A stretch of DNA of 64,000 bases from CAWAQA01 sp963784065 (lineage in GTDB: Bacteria; Acidobacteriota; Vicinamibacteria; Vicinamibacterales; UBA2999), in assembly GCA_963784065.1 (NCBI GenBank), contig CAWAQA010000009.1, positions 465,097-529,096 of the forward strand, in the 5' to 3' direction. The notes beneath the pieces are model-generated. The model had not been told where the DNA came from, did no database searches, and saw nothing but the letters and a program-made list of their open reading frames with translations. Within the stretch, counting starts at the first letter, position 1, and each line of letters begins with the position of its first letter. The position numbers and the translations under genes were made by a program. Shown here piece by piece: positions 1 through 11,136 of the stretch.

Positions 1-2374
<2,374 letters not shown>

Positions 2375-2544
2375 CACTCGGGGCGCGTGGCCGGTTCGGT
2401 GCCACCCGCCAGAACTGGCACGTGGCGTCGTGGTCGACGTCATGGGCGACACGCCCTCTGCATGACAACCGCTACGTGGTGAGCCTCGTGTTGCGGGCCT
2501 CGCGTGGACTCATTCGAACGCCGGGCGCGGGCGTGGAGCCCGCG

Positions 2545-3422
2545 CTATTTCGGAGGGTCGACGTTGATAGATGCCGTGGGCCCAACGCCGGCAATCTGAA
2601 TCCACAACGGACTCTCGCCCGAGCCGTCGTAATGGACGCCTTTCGCGATATCGCGGATGAATCCGCCCTTCGGCACGCCCACGGTCTTCGTCCTGTCGCC
2701 ACTCAGCCCCGTGCCGATCAACATGGTGCCGTCAATCACCATGACGGCACGGTCGATGGGGTGGTAATGCGGGCGGCTCCAGTTGTCGGGCGGACGTCTC
2801 AGGTACTGCACGTAGAGGCCGGGTTTGGTCGGATCGCCATGGAGGTAGAACGATTCCTTCGGCATGTTCTCGACCCGCTGAATCTGCCGGCTCGCCGGAT
2901 CGATGACATCGTTTCCCGATCCAGACGTGGCCGCAGTCGCGCTCGGCTCTGCCGGATGACTCAACGAGGGCCCTACGCCCACGAAGTAGCAGCGTCGCAC
3001 CGTCCTCTTTCGTCCCGTCGAAGTGAATGCCACGAGCGACGTCTCTCACGAACGAGCCCGCCGTCAAGGGCACGGTTCGCTGCTGATCGAACTTGCCCGT
3101 ACCGACCCAGAAGGTGCCTTCGAGCACGGTCACGAAGCGGTCGTTGTCGTGGAAGTGCGGCTTGCTCCACGCATTGGGCCGTCGCTTCAAGATGTAGGCG
3201 TAAAGGCCCGGCTTGGACGGATCGCCGTATACATTCGCGGTCTTCCCGTTCTCCGTGTCCCGCCACTGCATCTGGTCAGGCAGCACGTAATCTCTGCTAC
3301 CGCGGTCTATCGGCGCGGCCTGGGCACTGGTAGAGATGATCGATTGACAGAGAAGCCACAGCGAGCGTGACCGCAAGGGCGGCCCCGCACAAGGGCAACA
3401 TGGGACGTCGGCGGGTGGTCAT
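2545..3422 (-). CDS. secreted bicupin protein, frameshifted
   Basis: Two homologous cupin domains lie in tandem. The first reads 'GDPSKPGLYAYILKRRPNAW' and 'SKPHFHDNDRFVTVLEGTFW'. The second reads 'GDPTKPGLYVQYLRRPPDNW' and 'SRPHYHPIDRAVMVIDGTML'. Each has the HxH metal-site motif of small-molecule cupins. I place the start at the ATG ending at 3422 because that frame gives a signal-like N-terminus (MTTRRRPMLPLCGAALAVTL). It needs a frame change near 3335, and the two domains need another near 2965-3000. The domains probably arose by internal duplication. Catalytic role and substrate are unknown. The gene converges with the receptor gene on the other strand. Confidence 0.75.
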
Positions 3423-3534
3423 GGGTGTTCTCTCAACGCGGACACACCTTACTCCAATTTCCTGCGAGTGTGAATCGACCGCGAGCCGCTCGGTCGGTCG
3501 TGGCGGCCGCCGTGCCGTTCATGCCGGGAACCTC

Positions 3535-4641
3535 TCACTGAGTGTGGGATATCCGGTAGTGCTCCGCCAGCAAGTCCAGACCAAAGTCCCCGTTGAAGTC
3601 GCGCCACACGCTGTGAATGTGATTGCCGTTGCCCTGCGTGGAGTCGGTACTGATCAAGAACGTGGACCCTTGCACGCGATAGTAGTGGGGATCGTCTTTC
3701 CCAGTCCCGCCGGCCCACGCGAACTGTGTCTTGTTGAAATCGGCGTCGCGGAGTTTGCGGCCCCGTTCCCGCGCGACGTCATCCGCCATCCGCGACAGAT
3801 ACTCGTCGATGAGGGCATTCAGCAACGTGCGCTGTTCCGGAGTCATGTTCTCGGCGGTGAGGCCGGGGTCAAACCTCCCTTCGTTCGAGCGGGGCATGAT
3901 CGGGTCAGCGATTCTGAAGTTGTAGCTCAACAGCTCTCTCGGCGGGTCGGGATCGACGATGGCAATGCTGCGCTGCTTGGCGTCGAATGAATTGACAAGC
4001 GCGCGCGCCTTGTCTTCCTCGCCCGCGAGCACCCGCAGACCCCTTTGCGGCCCCTGGCGAACCTCCCGCGGATTGGCGCCGAAGAACAGCGGCGTGCTCG
4101 AAATCAGTTCCCCTTTCACCACGGTCATATTGAGCGACACATGATGACCTTCGATGCTGAATCCCCAGGTACCCGTCGCCGACGGTGTCCCGAAGATCGA
4201 CCAGTAATAGAGTTCGCGATCGCGCGAAGGTCCATCTCCACCGGCGGGCGGGCGCTCCAACTCCCGCAGCACATCTTCAAGGCTGATGATCGTCGTCGCC
4301 TTCTGGTATCCGGACGCGCTCAGCCCGCTTCGCAGGAGCTCCATGGCCACCTCGCGCTGCTGGGGGGTCATGGCCTTGAGCGGAAGACCCTTGCGGCCGC
4401 GTCGCTCCGGGGAATCCTGAGGAATGAAGTGCCAGTACACGCGATCGGGATCATCGAATTGAAACCGCGCTTCCGCCTTCTGCTCGGGCGTCAAGGCGGC
4501 CAGGAACGCGGCGGCCTTCTCCGCCATGGCGGCGTTCAGGCGCGCTTGAGCGTGCCCCGTGACCACGAAGACAAGAACAGGCACCAGGATGGGCGCAGCC
4601 ATCCATGCCGCCATGGTCAACCCTTTGCGGGATCTCATCAT
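3535..4641 (-). CDS. secreted DUF3500 family protein
   Basis: An intact protein of 368 residues with an N-terminal signal segment ('MAAWMAAPILVPVLVFVVTG') and then a DUF3500 domain. Visible family features are 'SFDAKQRSIAI' and, near the C-terminus, 'RVQGSTFLISTDSTQGNGNH', followed by 'IHSVWRDFNGDFG', which carries conserved His and Asp residues. The ATG at 4641 is chosen over the longer frame because AAGGAG lies seven bases before it and it starts the signal peptide. Biochemical function of the family is not established. Members are usually exported and common in soil bacteria. Confidence 0.85.
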   Translation of the reverse strand: MMRSRKGLTMAAWMAAPILVPVLVFVVTGHAQARLNAAMAEKAAAFLAALTPEQKAEARFQFDDPDRVYWHFIPQDSPERRGRKGLPLKAMTPQQREVAMELLRSGLSASGYQKATTIISLEDVLRELERPPAGGDGPSRDRELYYWSIFGTPSATGTWGFSIEGHHVSLNMTVVKGELISSTPLFFGANPREVRQGPQRGLRVLAGEEDKARALVNSFDAKQRSIAIVDPDPPRELLSYNFRIADPIMPRSNEGRFDPGLTAENMTPEQRTLLNALIDEYLSRMADDVARERGRKLRDADFNKTQFAWAGGTGKDDPHYYRVQGSTFLISTDSTQGNGNHIHSVWRDFNGDFGLDLLAEHYRISHTQ

Positions 4642-5156
4642 CGGTCTTCTCCTTACGAGTATCTCGCCAGACCGTGTAAGGCGCGCTGGCCTCGGCCATA
4701 CCAGGGACAGAATCGGCGAGGGCCGCAGCCATTCTGGCGCGCGTGGGTATTCAGGTTCACAACCGTGTTCGCACAAGAGGGTTACGCTCAGCTCAGCGCT
4801 GTCCATACCGAAAGCTACATGGAACAGCGGCAGGGAGATGTAAGCGCTTGGTTAATTCTTGGGACTTACCGTTCGGATGTGCGGCCACCGCTTGCCGTGT
4901 GGACTCTCTCGTCCAGGGGCGTCGTTGTTGCCGGTGCTTGGCGGTGATCGGGTCACGCGCGGGGCGTGCGGGAACCGCCGGCGTCGTCGGCGAGAGCCGC
5001 CGCCCCGAGAGCGCGGATCGACATCCCGACTCACGACCCGCTGTCACCGTCTCGATGATTCCGCGGTCGGCCGTGCGATTTGCTCAAAGAATCGCGCATC
5101 ATGCGCCATAGTCGGGCGGGGCGCCCTGGCGGGAATCTTGCCTCGCAACGCGAGTC
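4642..5156. other. intergenic region holding a dispersed repeat
   Basis: The 515-base spacer between the divergent DUF3500 and VOC genes. Its only recognisable content is one copy of a roughly 130-base dispersed repeat (about 4836-4965) whose partner lies at about 7960-8087. I see no other gene. Promoters for both flanking genes must lie here, but no clear -35/-10 pair stands out. Confidence 0.5.
4836..4965 (+). repeat. dispersed repeat family A, copy 1
   Basis: Shares long matching blocks with 7960-8087 in the same order and orientation, including GCTTGGT, TCTTGGG, CCGTTCGGATG and GTGTGGACTCTC, with scattered substitutions and small gaps. Read on the minus strand, one frame gives related peptides in both copies (HPNGKSQELTK here, HPNGKPQDLTK in the other). 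This suggests a decayed coding origin rather than a structural repeat. I do not recognise the source gene. Confidence 0.6.
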
Positions 5157-6017
5157 ATGAGTCGCAGCCTCACTTCTTTTGTTGCCGCGGTCGTTCTGGC
5201 CGCGGCCTTCGCCCTGGGTAGCGTTTCCGCGCCGCTCGCCGCGGCCGACTCGACGGAATCTGGCCGTTTCGTGTGGCACGACCTGATGACCCGGGATGTG
5301 GGCGCCGCCAAGCAGTTCTACGGAGCGTTACTGGGTTGGCGCTTCGAGGACACCAAACGTGGCGATCGGCCGTACGTCCTGGTGCGAGCCGGGTCAGAAA
5401 CGGTCGCCGGCTTCGTCGATATCAGTGCCATTCCCGATGCCGGGCCCCAGTGGATCAGTTTCATGTCGGTTGACGACGTGGACAAGAGCGTCGCGTTGGT
5501 GCAATCGGAAGGCGGGAAGATCCTGGTCGCGCCTCGCGAGGTGCCGTCGGTCGCACGAGCGGCGGTGGTGACCGATCCGCAAGGCGCGCCTCTGGGCCTC
5601 GCGCAGCTTCGGCGCGCCGTTCCCGATCCGGAGCAGCCGAAACCGGGACACGTGTTCTGGCAGGAGTATCTCGCCCGTGACGCGTCGCAGGCGCTCGCCT
5701 TCTACAAGCGTCTCGCGGGCTACGAGTCGAAGGTGACGGACACACAGCTGGGCATCGAGTACCACGTGCTGCAGAGGACGCGCGGACGGGCGGGCCTCTT
5801 CCAACTGGCGGCGACGGCCAAGGACGTCGAACCCAATTGGCTGCCCTACGTGCTGGTCAGCGATCCCGCGGGCCTCGCCGCGCGCGTCGCGGGTCTGGGC
5901 GGTCGCATTCTCGTCCCCGCGGCGCCGGCGCTGCGAAACGGTTCGCTGGTCGTGATTGCGGATCCGGGCGGCGCCCCGCTCGCCTTGCAGAAGTATCCGT
6001 ATCAGCAGGTGCCATGA
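5157..6017 (+). CDS. secreted two-domain VOC (glyoxalase/dioxygenase fold) protein
   Basis: A 286-residue protein. Residues 1-30 form a signal peptide ('SFVAAVVLAAAFALGSVSAP'). Two vicinal-oxygen-chelate domains follow, at about 36-145 ('FVWHDLMTRDVGAAKQFYGA') and 155-280 ('FWQEYLARDASQALAFYKRL'). This is the typical arrangement in which two paired VOC modules form one metal or ligand site. The combination of export and VOC fold points to a periplasmic role. No substrate can be assigned. The stop overlaps the start of the next small gene by four bases (ATGA), so the two are translationally coupled. Confidence 0.85.
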   Translation: MSRSLTSFVAAVVLAAAFALGSVSAPLAAADSTESGRFVWHDLMTRDVGAAKQFYGALLGWRFEDTKRGDRPYVLVRAGSETVAGFVDISAIPDAGPQWISFMSVDDVDKSVALVQSEGGKILVAPREVPSVARAAVVTDPQGAPLGLAQLRRAVPDPEQPKPGHVFWQEYLARDASQALAFYKRLAGYESKVTDTQLGIEYHVLQRTRGRAGLFQLAATAKDVEPNWLPYVLVSDPAGLAARVAGLGGRILVPAAPALRNGSLVVIADPGGAPLALQKYPYQQVP

Positions 6018-6190
6018 AAAAGCCGAACCTCGTTTCAACAGCTTTCATGCTGACGGTGCTCGTCGTCGCCGCGCTCCTGTCCTCGGGCTGCGATTCCGGC
6101 GGTGGCATGGCGGTGGGGGTTGGCGCCCCGACGCGTTGGGGCAGCGGTGGCTCTGGCCCGCCGATCTTCGTTGGCGGACCCGGGTTCTAG
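6014..6190 (+). CDS. small lipoprotein, 58 aa
   Basis: Starts inside the stop codon of the upstream VOC gene (ATGA overlap), which supports real translation. The product has a basic N-terminus, a hydrophobic stretch and a lipobox ending in Cys ('VVAALLSSGC'), then a short Gly-rich tail ('GGGMAVGVGAP', 'PPIFVGGPGF'). It should be a lipid-anchored small protein acting with the VOC protein. No family is recognised and the tail is too short for a fold prediction. Confidence 0.65.
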   Translation: MKKPNLVSTAFMLTVLVVAALLSSGCDSGGGMAVGVGAPTRWGSGGSGPPIFVGGPGF

Positions 6191-6256
6191 TGCCGCGGCA
6201 GATGGGCGGATGTGGGTATCGGCCGCGCGATCGAGGTGAACCGGCCCGAGCACTCG

Positions 6257-6272
6257 TCACAACATGTCGTGA
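6257..6272. promoter_or_regulatory. palindrome TCACAACATGTCGTGA, possible operator
   Basis: A 16-base near-perfect inverted repeat centred on ACATGT, about 205 bases before the nucleotide transporter start. A one-mismatch copy (TCACCACATGTCGTGA) lies at 32681-32696, also upstream of a plus-strand gene and also followed by GCG. Symmetry and recurrence suggest a binding site for a dimeric regulator. No matching regulator is identified. Confidence 0.35.
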
Positions 6273-6476
6273 GCGGGGCCGCGCACTGTGAGCAACGGTG
6301 ACGTTGCCTGTCGGTTCCGGCGGAGCCGGAGCCGACCTCCCAAAGGACAGCTAGTCGGCGGCCCGCCACCTCTCTATAGTCCTCGTCGTCATCATGACTC
6401 GTGTCCGTAAGGCGACCGGCCGTGCCGGGGTAGCCCCGATACGCGAGCACGTTCTGCATTGGTTGGAGTGAACGGC

Positions 6477-7814
6477 ATGACTGAACAGCCTCGAACATCC
6501 GGGATCGAGCGCTTCCTCAACCTGTTCGCCGAGGTACGCCAGGGAGAGGCGAGGACGGCGCTGCTCCTCGCGCTGAACGTGTTCCTGATCCTGATGGCGT
6601 ACTACATCTTGAAGACCGTCCGTGAAGCCCTCATCCTCAGCGAGGGCACGGCGGAGCTCAAGAGCTACCTCTCCGCAGGGCAGGTCGTGGTGCTGGCGTT
6701 CGTGGTGCCCTTCTACGGCCGTCTCGTTGCCAGATATCCGCGCATGACGTTGATCAACATCGTCACGGTCTTCTTCGTGATCTGTCCGCCGGTCTTTTAT
6801 CTGCTGACCCAGCTCGGCGTCCCGCTCGGGGTGATCTATTTCATCTGGATCGGCATCTTCAACCTGATGATCGTCGCGCAGTTCTGGTCGTTTGCCAACG
6901 ACGTGTACTCGAAGGAAGAAGGCGAGCGCCTGTTCGTCATCGTCGGCTTCGGGGCGTCGCTCGGTGCGGTGGCCGGGGCGATCGTGGCCGAGCGCCTGAT
7001 TGCACCCTTCGGCGTGATGCAGCTCATGCTGCTGGGGGCCGGCGTGCTGGCCCTCCAACTACTGGTCACCAACTACATCGACCGCATCGAGCGCGGCCGC
7101 CGGGCGCCCGTCGCCAGGAAGGTGCAGGCTGGCCCGCCTGTCAACGCGTTCGCGATGGTGTTCCGGACGCGCTACCTGCTGCTGATTGGATTGATGCTGA
7201 TGATGCTGAACTGGATCAATACGACCGGGGAGTACATCCTCGGCAGCATCGTCAAAGACACCGCGTTGGCGACGATCGCTGCCGGCGAAGCCCAGGGCCT
7301 GAGCGAGGGACAGATCATCGGAGATTTCTACGCGCGGTACTTCTCGCTGGTGAATGGCGTCGGCCTCGTCCTTCAGCTGTTCGTGGTCTCGCGCCTGGTG
7401 AAGCGCTTTGGCGTGTCCTGGGCTGTGATGGTCCTCCCCGTGCTGTCGTTGGGCGCCTACAACATCATCGCGTTCGTGCCGACGCTGACCGCGGTGCTGG
7501 CAGCCAAGGTCGCCGAGAACTCGACGGATTATTCGCTGAACAACACCGTCCGGAACATGCTGTTCCTGCCGTGTACCTACGAACAGAAGTTCAGCGCCAA
7601 GCAGGCGATCGACTCGTTCTTCGTCCGCATGGGAGACGTGCTGTCAGCGATGCTGGTCTTCGTAGGGACAACCTTCATCCTGCTGCCGACGCGCGGCTTC
7701 GCGCTGGTGAATGCCGCGCTCGTCGTCGTGTGGCTGGTGCTGGCATGGCGTGTCGGCCGCCACTACAAGACGATGACGTCTTCGAGCGCCGCCGTTCCGT
7801 CGGCCGCCGCCTGA
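6477..7814 (+). CDS. Npt1/Npt2 (ATP/ADP translocase-like) nucleotide transporter
   Basis: An intact 445-residue multi-pass membrane protein with about twelve hydrophobic segments. It belongs to the translocase (TLC) family that exchanges or imports nucleotides. Supporting features are the N-terminal segment containing 'MAYYILKTVREALIL', the loop 'QFWSFANDVYSKEEGERLFV', and the C-terminal block 'AENSTDYSLNNTVRNMLFLP' with 'YEQKFSAKQAIDSFFVRMGD'. The ATG at 6477 is preferred to the one at 6459 because GGAG sits about nine bases upstream. In obligate intracellular bacteria this family steals host ATP. Free-living acidobacteria also carry relatives of unproven substrate, so a nucleotide-like substrate here is inference. 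Confidence 0.85.
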   Translation: MTEQPRTSGIERFLNLFAEVRQGEARTALLLALNVFLILMAYYILKTVREALILSEGTAELKSYLSAGQVVVLAFVVPFYGRLVARYPRMTLINIVTVFFVICPPVFYLLTQLGVPLGVIYFIWIGIFNLMIVAQFWSFANDVYSKEEGERLFVIVGFGASLGAVAGAIVAERLIAPFGVMQLMLLGAGVLALQLLVTNYIDRIERGRRAPVARKVQAGPPVNAFAMVFRTRYLLLIGLMLMMLNWINTTGEYILGSIVKDTALATIAAGEAQGLSEGQIIGDFYARYFSLVNGVGLVLQLFVVSRLVKRFGVSWAVMVLPVLSLGAYNIIAFVPTLTAVLAAKVAENSTDYSLNNTVRNMLFLPCTYEQKFSAKQAIDSFFVRMGDVLSAMLVFVGTTFILLPTRGFALVNAALVVVWLVLAWRVGRHYKTMTSSSAAVPSAAA

Positions 7815-8224
7815 ACGCGAAGCGATTCACTTTCCTGTCGGCGCCGGCGGTCCCGCGAGAGGACCGCATCAATCACGAGCGGGAAATGGGCGTGGATCCC
7901 GCCCGGCGCCCTCGAGCCGTGGCGCGACGATGGGATTGAATAGCAGTGAGGTAGGTAGAGTTCGCGATTGCTTGGTCAAGTCTTGGGGTTTGCCGTTCGG
8001 ATGGCGTCCACCGGTCGCTGTGTGGACTCTCGTACAACGCCGTCGTCTTGCCAGGTTTCGGCAGGCACGGGCCTCACCCGCGGGAACTGGAATGAAATTC
8101 GCTGATCTCAGGCGAAGGCCCTGGCGCTCGAGGGCGCAATCGAGAGCACCAGATCGGCCACCCTGACTTCCGCGTCAACAATCGGATATTCTCGACACGT
8201 AAAGTCGACAATGAGACAAGTCGA
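7815..8224. other. intergenic region with dispersed repeat copy
   Basis: No intact gene. It contains copy 2 of dispersed repeat family A (about 7960-8087) and then runs into the remnant of a serine hydrolase. No clear terminator for the transporter gene is seen. Confidence 0.5.
7960..8087 (+). repeat. dispersed repeat family A, copy 2
   Basis: Partner of 4836-4965. Shared blocks include GCTTGGT, TCTTGGG, GCCGTTCGGATG and GTGTGGACTCTC. The two copies differ by substitutions and a few short gaps, so they are not recent duplicates. The minus strand encodes a peptide beginning HPNGKPQDLTK, comparable with the peptide from copy 1. Confidence 0.6.
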
Positions 8225-8426
8225 CAGGTCATTTTTCTTCAAAAGGCGACGGGGGCCAGCGGGTGGCTCGGGAGCGTGGGCGATTATGGCTGGGCCGGCG
8301 CAAACGGCACGTACCTTCTGGATCGACCCGAAGGAGCAGGTCATCGGCATCATCATGATGGCGACGCGCGTCGCTCGCCTGCGTACCGAGTTGCCAAACG
8401 CCGTCTACCAGGCGATCGTCGACTGA
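8225..8426 (+). pseudogene. 3' remnant of a class C beta-lactamase-like serine hydrolase
   Basis: Joining two frames gives 'GDYGWAGANGTY' followed by 'FWIDPKEQVIGIIMMATRVA' and an end at 'ELPNAVYQAIVD', stop at 8424-8426. This is the typical C-terminus of beta-lactamase family serine hydrolases ('WGGxxGTxFWIDPKExLIGVLM'). The catalytic SxxK and YxN region, normally some 250-300 residues upstream, is absent. This is a 5'-truncated relic. A frame change near 8310 adds to the damage. Confidence 0.6.
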
Positions 8427-8706
8427 CGGACGAACGGGTCCTCCGAAGGACCGGCGGCGCGGTCATGGCGCAGGGTGTAGTTGAAGAGCGTCGGGCTGTC
8501 AGGCTCGGGGATGTCTGAGCTTGGGCCGAAACACGGCGGCATCAGCACAGACCGCGAACGTCTTGACAATGCCCCCACCCGAAAGTGATCTTGATCAACC
8601 CCGGTCGCTGACCGGTTCATTCGACGACCGGCTCACGTCGAGCGCGTTGACGGCACTGTGGTGATGCCGCCCTGCGTGAGCGCTGTGCACGTCAGGACGC
8701 GACACG

Positions 8707-9639
8707 ATGCGAATTGCGATTGTTGGACAGCAGGCGTTTGGCGAGAGCGTGCTCCGAGCATTCATCGGGCGAGGAGACCAGGTGACGGGCGTCTTCTGCC
8801 CGCCTGACAAGTCCGGCGATCGACCCGACCCGTTGGCGGGCGCAGCGAGAGAGCGCGGGATCCCGCTGTTCCAGTTGCCGACGCTGCGTGATCAGACGGC
8901 AGTGGACGCCATGCGTGGCCTCGACGCTGACCTCGCAGTCATGGCCTACGTGCTGGACTTTGCCCCGCAGGCGTTCGTGAGCATCCCGCGTCATGGGACG
9001 ATTCAGTACCATCCGTCGCTGTTGCCCAAGCACCGTGGACCGTCGTCGATCAACTGGCCGCTCATCCAAGGCGAGCAGCGCACGGGCCTCACCATTTTCA
9101 GGCCAACCGATGGGCTCGACGAGGGGCCCATCATTCTGCAGAAGACCGTGGATATCCTGCCCGACGACACGGTGGCGAGCCTCTACTTCGATCGTCTGTT
9201 TCCACTTGGGATAGCGGCGATGCTCGAGGCCGCGGACATGGTGGTGTCCGGCCGGCAGCACGAGATTGCGCAGGACGAATCGCTGGCCACCTATGAAGGC
9301 TGGTGCCGCGACGCGGAAGCCCAAGTCAACTGGAACGGGCATATTGACATCGTCTATAACCTGATTCGCGGCTGCAATCCTTCACCTGGTGCCTGGACGA
9401 CCCTGGGTGGACAGAAAGTGAGAATCTACGACGTCCGCAAACACCTGGTACGACGCTTCAGTGAAGTCATCGGCACGCCAGGCGAGGTCTACGCTGTCGG
9501 CGACCAGAGTATTCATGTCGCCGGACAAGGTGGACGGCTGGAGATCCTGACGGTCAGACCAGAAGGTGGACGGAAGGTCTCTGCCGCGGCCTTCGCCGCA
9601 GCGAACGCGATCGAAACGGGTGTCCTGTTCGGGACCTAG
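8707..9639 (+). CDS. formyltransferase family protein (10-formyl-THF dehydrogenase hydrolase-domain-like)
   Basis: An intact 310-residue protein with the formyl-transferase N-terminal fold at about 1-200 and a C-terminal domain at about 205-310. The signature 'HPSLLPKHRGPSSINWPLI' (His and downstream Asp of the formyl site; 'PTDGLDEGPIILQK') matches the N-terminal hydrolase domain of 10-formyltetrahydrofolate dehydrogenase better than methionyl-tRNA formyltransferase. So do 'LPDDTVASLYFDRLFPLGI' and 'INGxIRG..PSPGAWT'-type features near residues 220-235 ('NLIRGCNPSPGAWT'). It acts on a formyl-folate or formyl acceptor. It is not next to def or other translation genes, which argues against being the housekeeping Fmt. 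Confidence 0.75.
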   Translation: MRIAIVGQQAFGESVLRAFIGRGDQVTGVFCPPDKSGDRPDPLAGAARERGIPLFQLPTLRDQTAVDAMRGLDADLAVMAYVLDFAPQAFVSIPRHGTIQYHPSLLPKHRGPSSINWPLIQGEQRTGLTIFRPTDGLDEGPIILQKTVDILPDDTVASLYFDRLFPLGIAAMLEAADMVVSGRQHEIAQDESLATYEGWCRDAEAQVNWNGHIDIVYNLIRGCNPSPGAWTTLGGQKVRIYDVRKHLVRRFSEVIGTPGEVYAVGDQSIHVAGQGGRLEILTVRPEGGRKVSAAAFAAANAIETGVLFGT

Positions 9640-9903
9640 CTGCTCAGATTGCCGGACGCCGCGACGTATGTCCGATGACCTTGGGCGCGTGTGTCGCTCG
9701 CGCCGGCGGCAAACCGCCGCACCGCCTGGAACTCAATCCAGGAAATCCAGATCACCCGCTCCTCCGTAATAGAGACATCGGCGTGGAGACTGCGACAATG
9801 TGCCGCACCTGGGCGGACAGCTGTGCGCGCTCGACTCCCGTCCGGACTGCTGCGCGTCGTTGACCCTGGTGGCCTGTCCGTTGCCTGGAGAGTCACTGCT
9901 GCA

Positions 9904-10507
9904 ATGCCAGAAGATTTGCCGATTCCGACCGCCAATGATGCTCGTCACGACGTCGGCCTGCTGGCTCGCATCAGGGCGCGAGAAGCCGAGGCGGTTGGCG
10001 AGCTGTACCGATCGCCACAACCGGCTGCTCTTCGGATTGATCCTGCGGATTCTCAGGAACCGGGATGAGGCCGAGGAGGTTCTGCAGGACGTGTTCGTTC
10101 AGGTGTGGAAGCGCGCGAACACCTACAAAGCCGAGTTGGGGACGCCGGTGCAGTGGCTGGTACGCATCGCCCGCAATCGCGCGATCGATCGCTATCGTGC
10201 AAACGGCACGCGGACCCGCGCGCTCGAGGCAGCGCCGCCACCACCGCCACCGTTCCGCGGCCCCGACGCCCACGCGGCGCTGGCGGAACAACAGCGACTA
10301 TTGGCGCGCGCGCTGGACGGGTTGCGGATCGAGGAACGCGAGTTGCTCGAGCACGCCTACTTTCTGGGCCTGACGCAATCAGAGTTGGCCGAACGCTTCA
10401 ACCTGCCGCTGGGCACCGTGAAGACCAGGATTCGCACGGCCTTACTGCGTCTCAGATGCGCACTTCAACAGACGATGGTCGAGGCACACGGGTGCTACCA
10501 AGTATGA
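9904..10507 (+). CDS. ECF (RpoE-type) RNA polymerase sigma factor, one frameshift
   Basis: About 200 residues. Region 2 reads 'LLFGLILRILRNRDEAEEVL' and continues 'QDVFVQVWKRANTYKAELGT' and 'PVQWLVRIARNRAIDRYR'. Region 4 has the HTH 'LTQSELAERFNLPLGTVKTR'. The product starts at ATG 9904 ('MPEDLPIPTANDARHDVGLL'). Dropping one C from the CC at 10009-10010 restores 'ELYDRHNRLLFG', a clean example of a single-base indel. The stop overlaps the start of the cupin gene by four bases (ATGA), as expected of a sigma/anti-sigma pair. Confidence 0.85.
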
Positions 10508-10974
10508 GAATCGACTTTGACGATCTGGAAGTCCCGCTCGCCGAGCTGGGGTCTGTCGGCGCCGAATGGCCCCGTCGCGAAGTGAGGGATCGCGTCATGG
10601 CCCGCATCTACGCCGATCAGCCCCCGGCTCCCACGGGCTTCATGTTCAACCTGGCCGCTCAGTTCGATGGGTGGATACCGCACGCGGTTCCAGGGATTCG
10701 CGTCAGACCGCTGTCGGTCAACCGCGACCGCGGTTACGCCACGCTCCTGCTCGACGTCGCCCCGGGTACCAGATTTCCCGAGCACCATCATTCCGGCGCC
10801 GAGGACTGCTATGTCATTGCCGGCAGCTTGTTCACGTGGGGCCGCCGGTTGCGGGCTGGCGATTTCCTGCACGCAGACGCCGGCAGCGATCACACGGAGA
10901 TGTGGACGGACGAAGGCTGTCAGGTCCTGCTGGTGGTGCCGTCTGAAGATTACGTGTCGGAACTGGCCGGATAG
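10504..10974 (+). CDS. ChrR-like cupin protein, probable anti-sigma partner
   Basis: A 156-residue protein translationally coupled to the ECF sigma gene. A single cupin domain at about residues 60-150 carries the metal ligands 'EHHHSGAEDCYVIAG' and a late His ('GSDHTEMW'). This resembles the C-terminal cupin of ChrR, which holds its sigma factor until a stress signal. The N-terminus ('MRIDFDDLEVPLAELGSVGA') has no HxxxCxxC zinc-binding anti-sigma motif. If it restrains the sigma factor, it must do so differently from classic ChrR. The role as anti-sigma is inferred from coupling and family. Confidence 0.75.
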   Translation: MRIDFDDLEVPLAELGSVGAEWPRREVRDRVMARIYADQPPAPTGFMFNLAAQFDGWIPHAVPGIRVRPLSVNRDRGYATLLLDVAPGTRFPEHHHSGAEDCYVIAGSLFTWGRRLRAGDFLHADAGSDHTEMWTDEGCQVLLVVPSEDYVSELAG

Positions 10975-11136
10975 CGAAAGCGGCGGTACGAACGAGAGCG
11001 CGCGGCCATGCCGCCGGACCAGGGATCGTCAGGGCCCTCTCCGGCACGTGACGCGGTGTTCGCGAATGAGCCTCGCCTGGTCAGGCGGGGCAGGGCTCTT
11101 ATGTTTCCCAAGAGCCTGCCCATTTTCTGGCGCGAC

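Noticed and set aside
2422..3333. A 303-codon plus-strand frame over the bicupin gene
   Set aside because: It is the complement of the minus-strand cupin coding sequence, which has clear duplicated metal-binding domains.
8580..8600. CTTGATCAAC near 8590 as an Fnr box
   Set aside because: The half-sites overlap without the four-base spacer required for TTGAT-N4-ATCAA.
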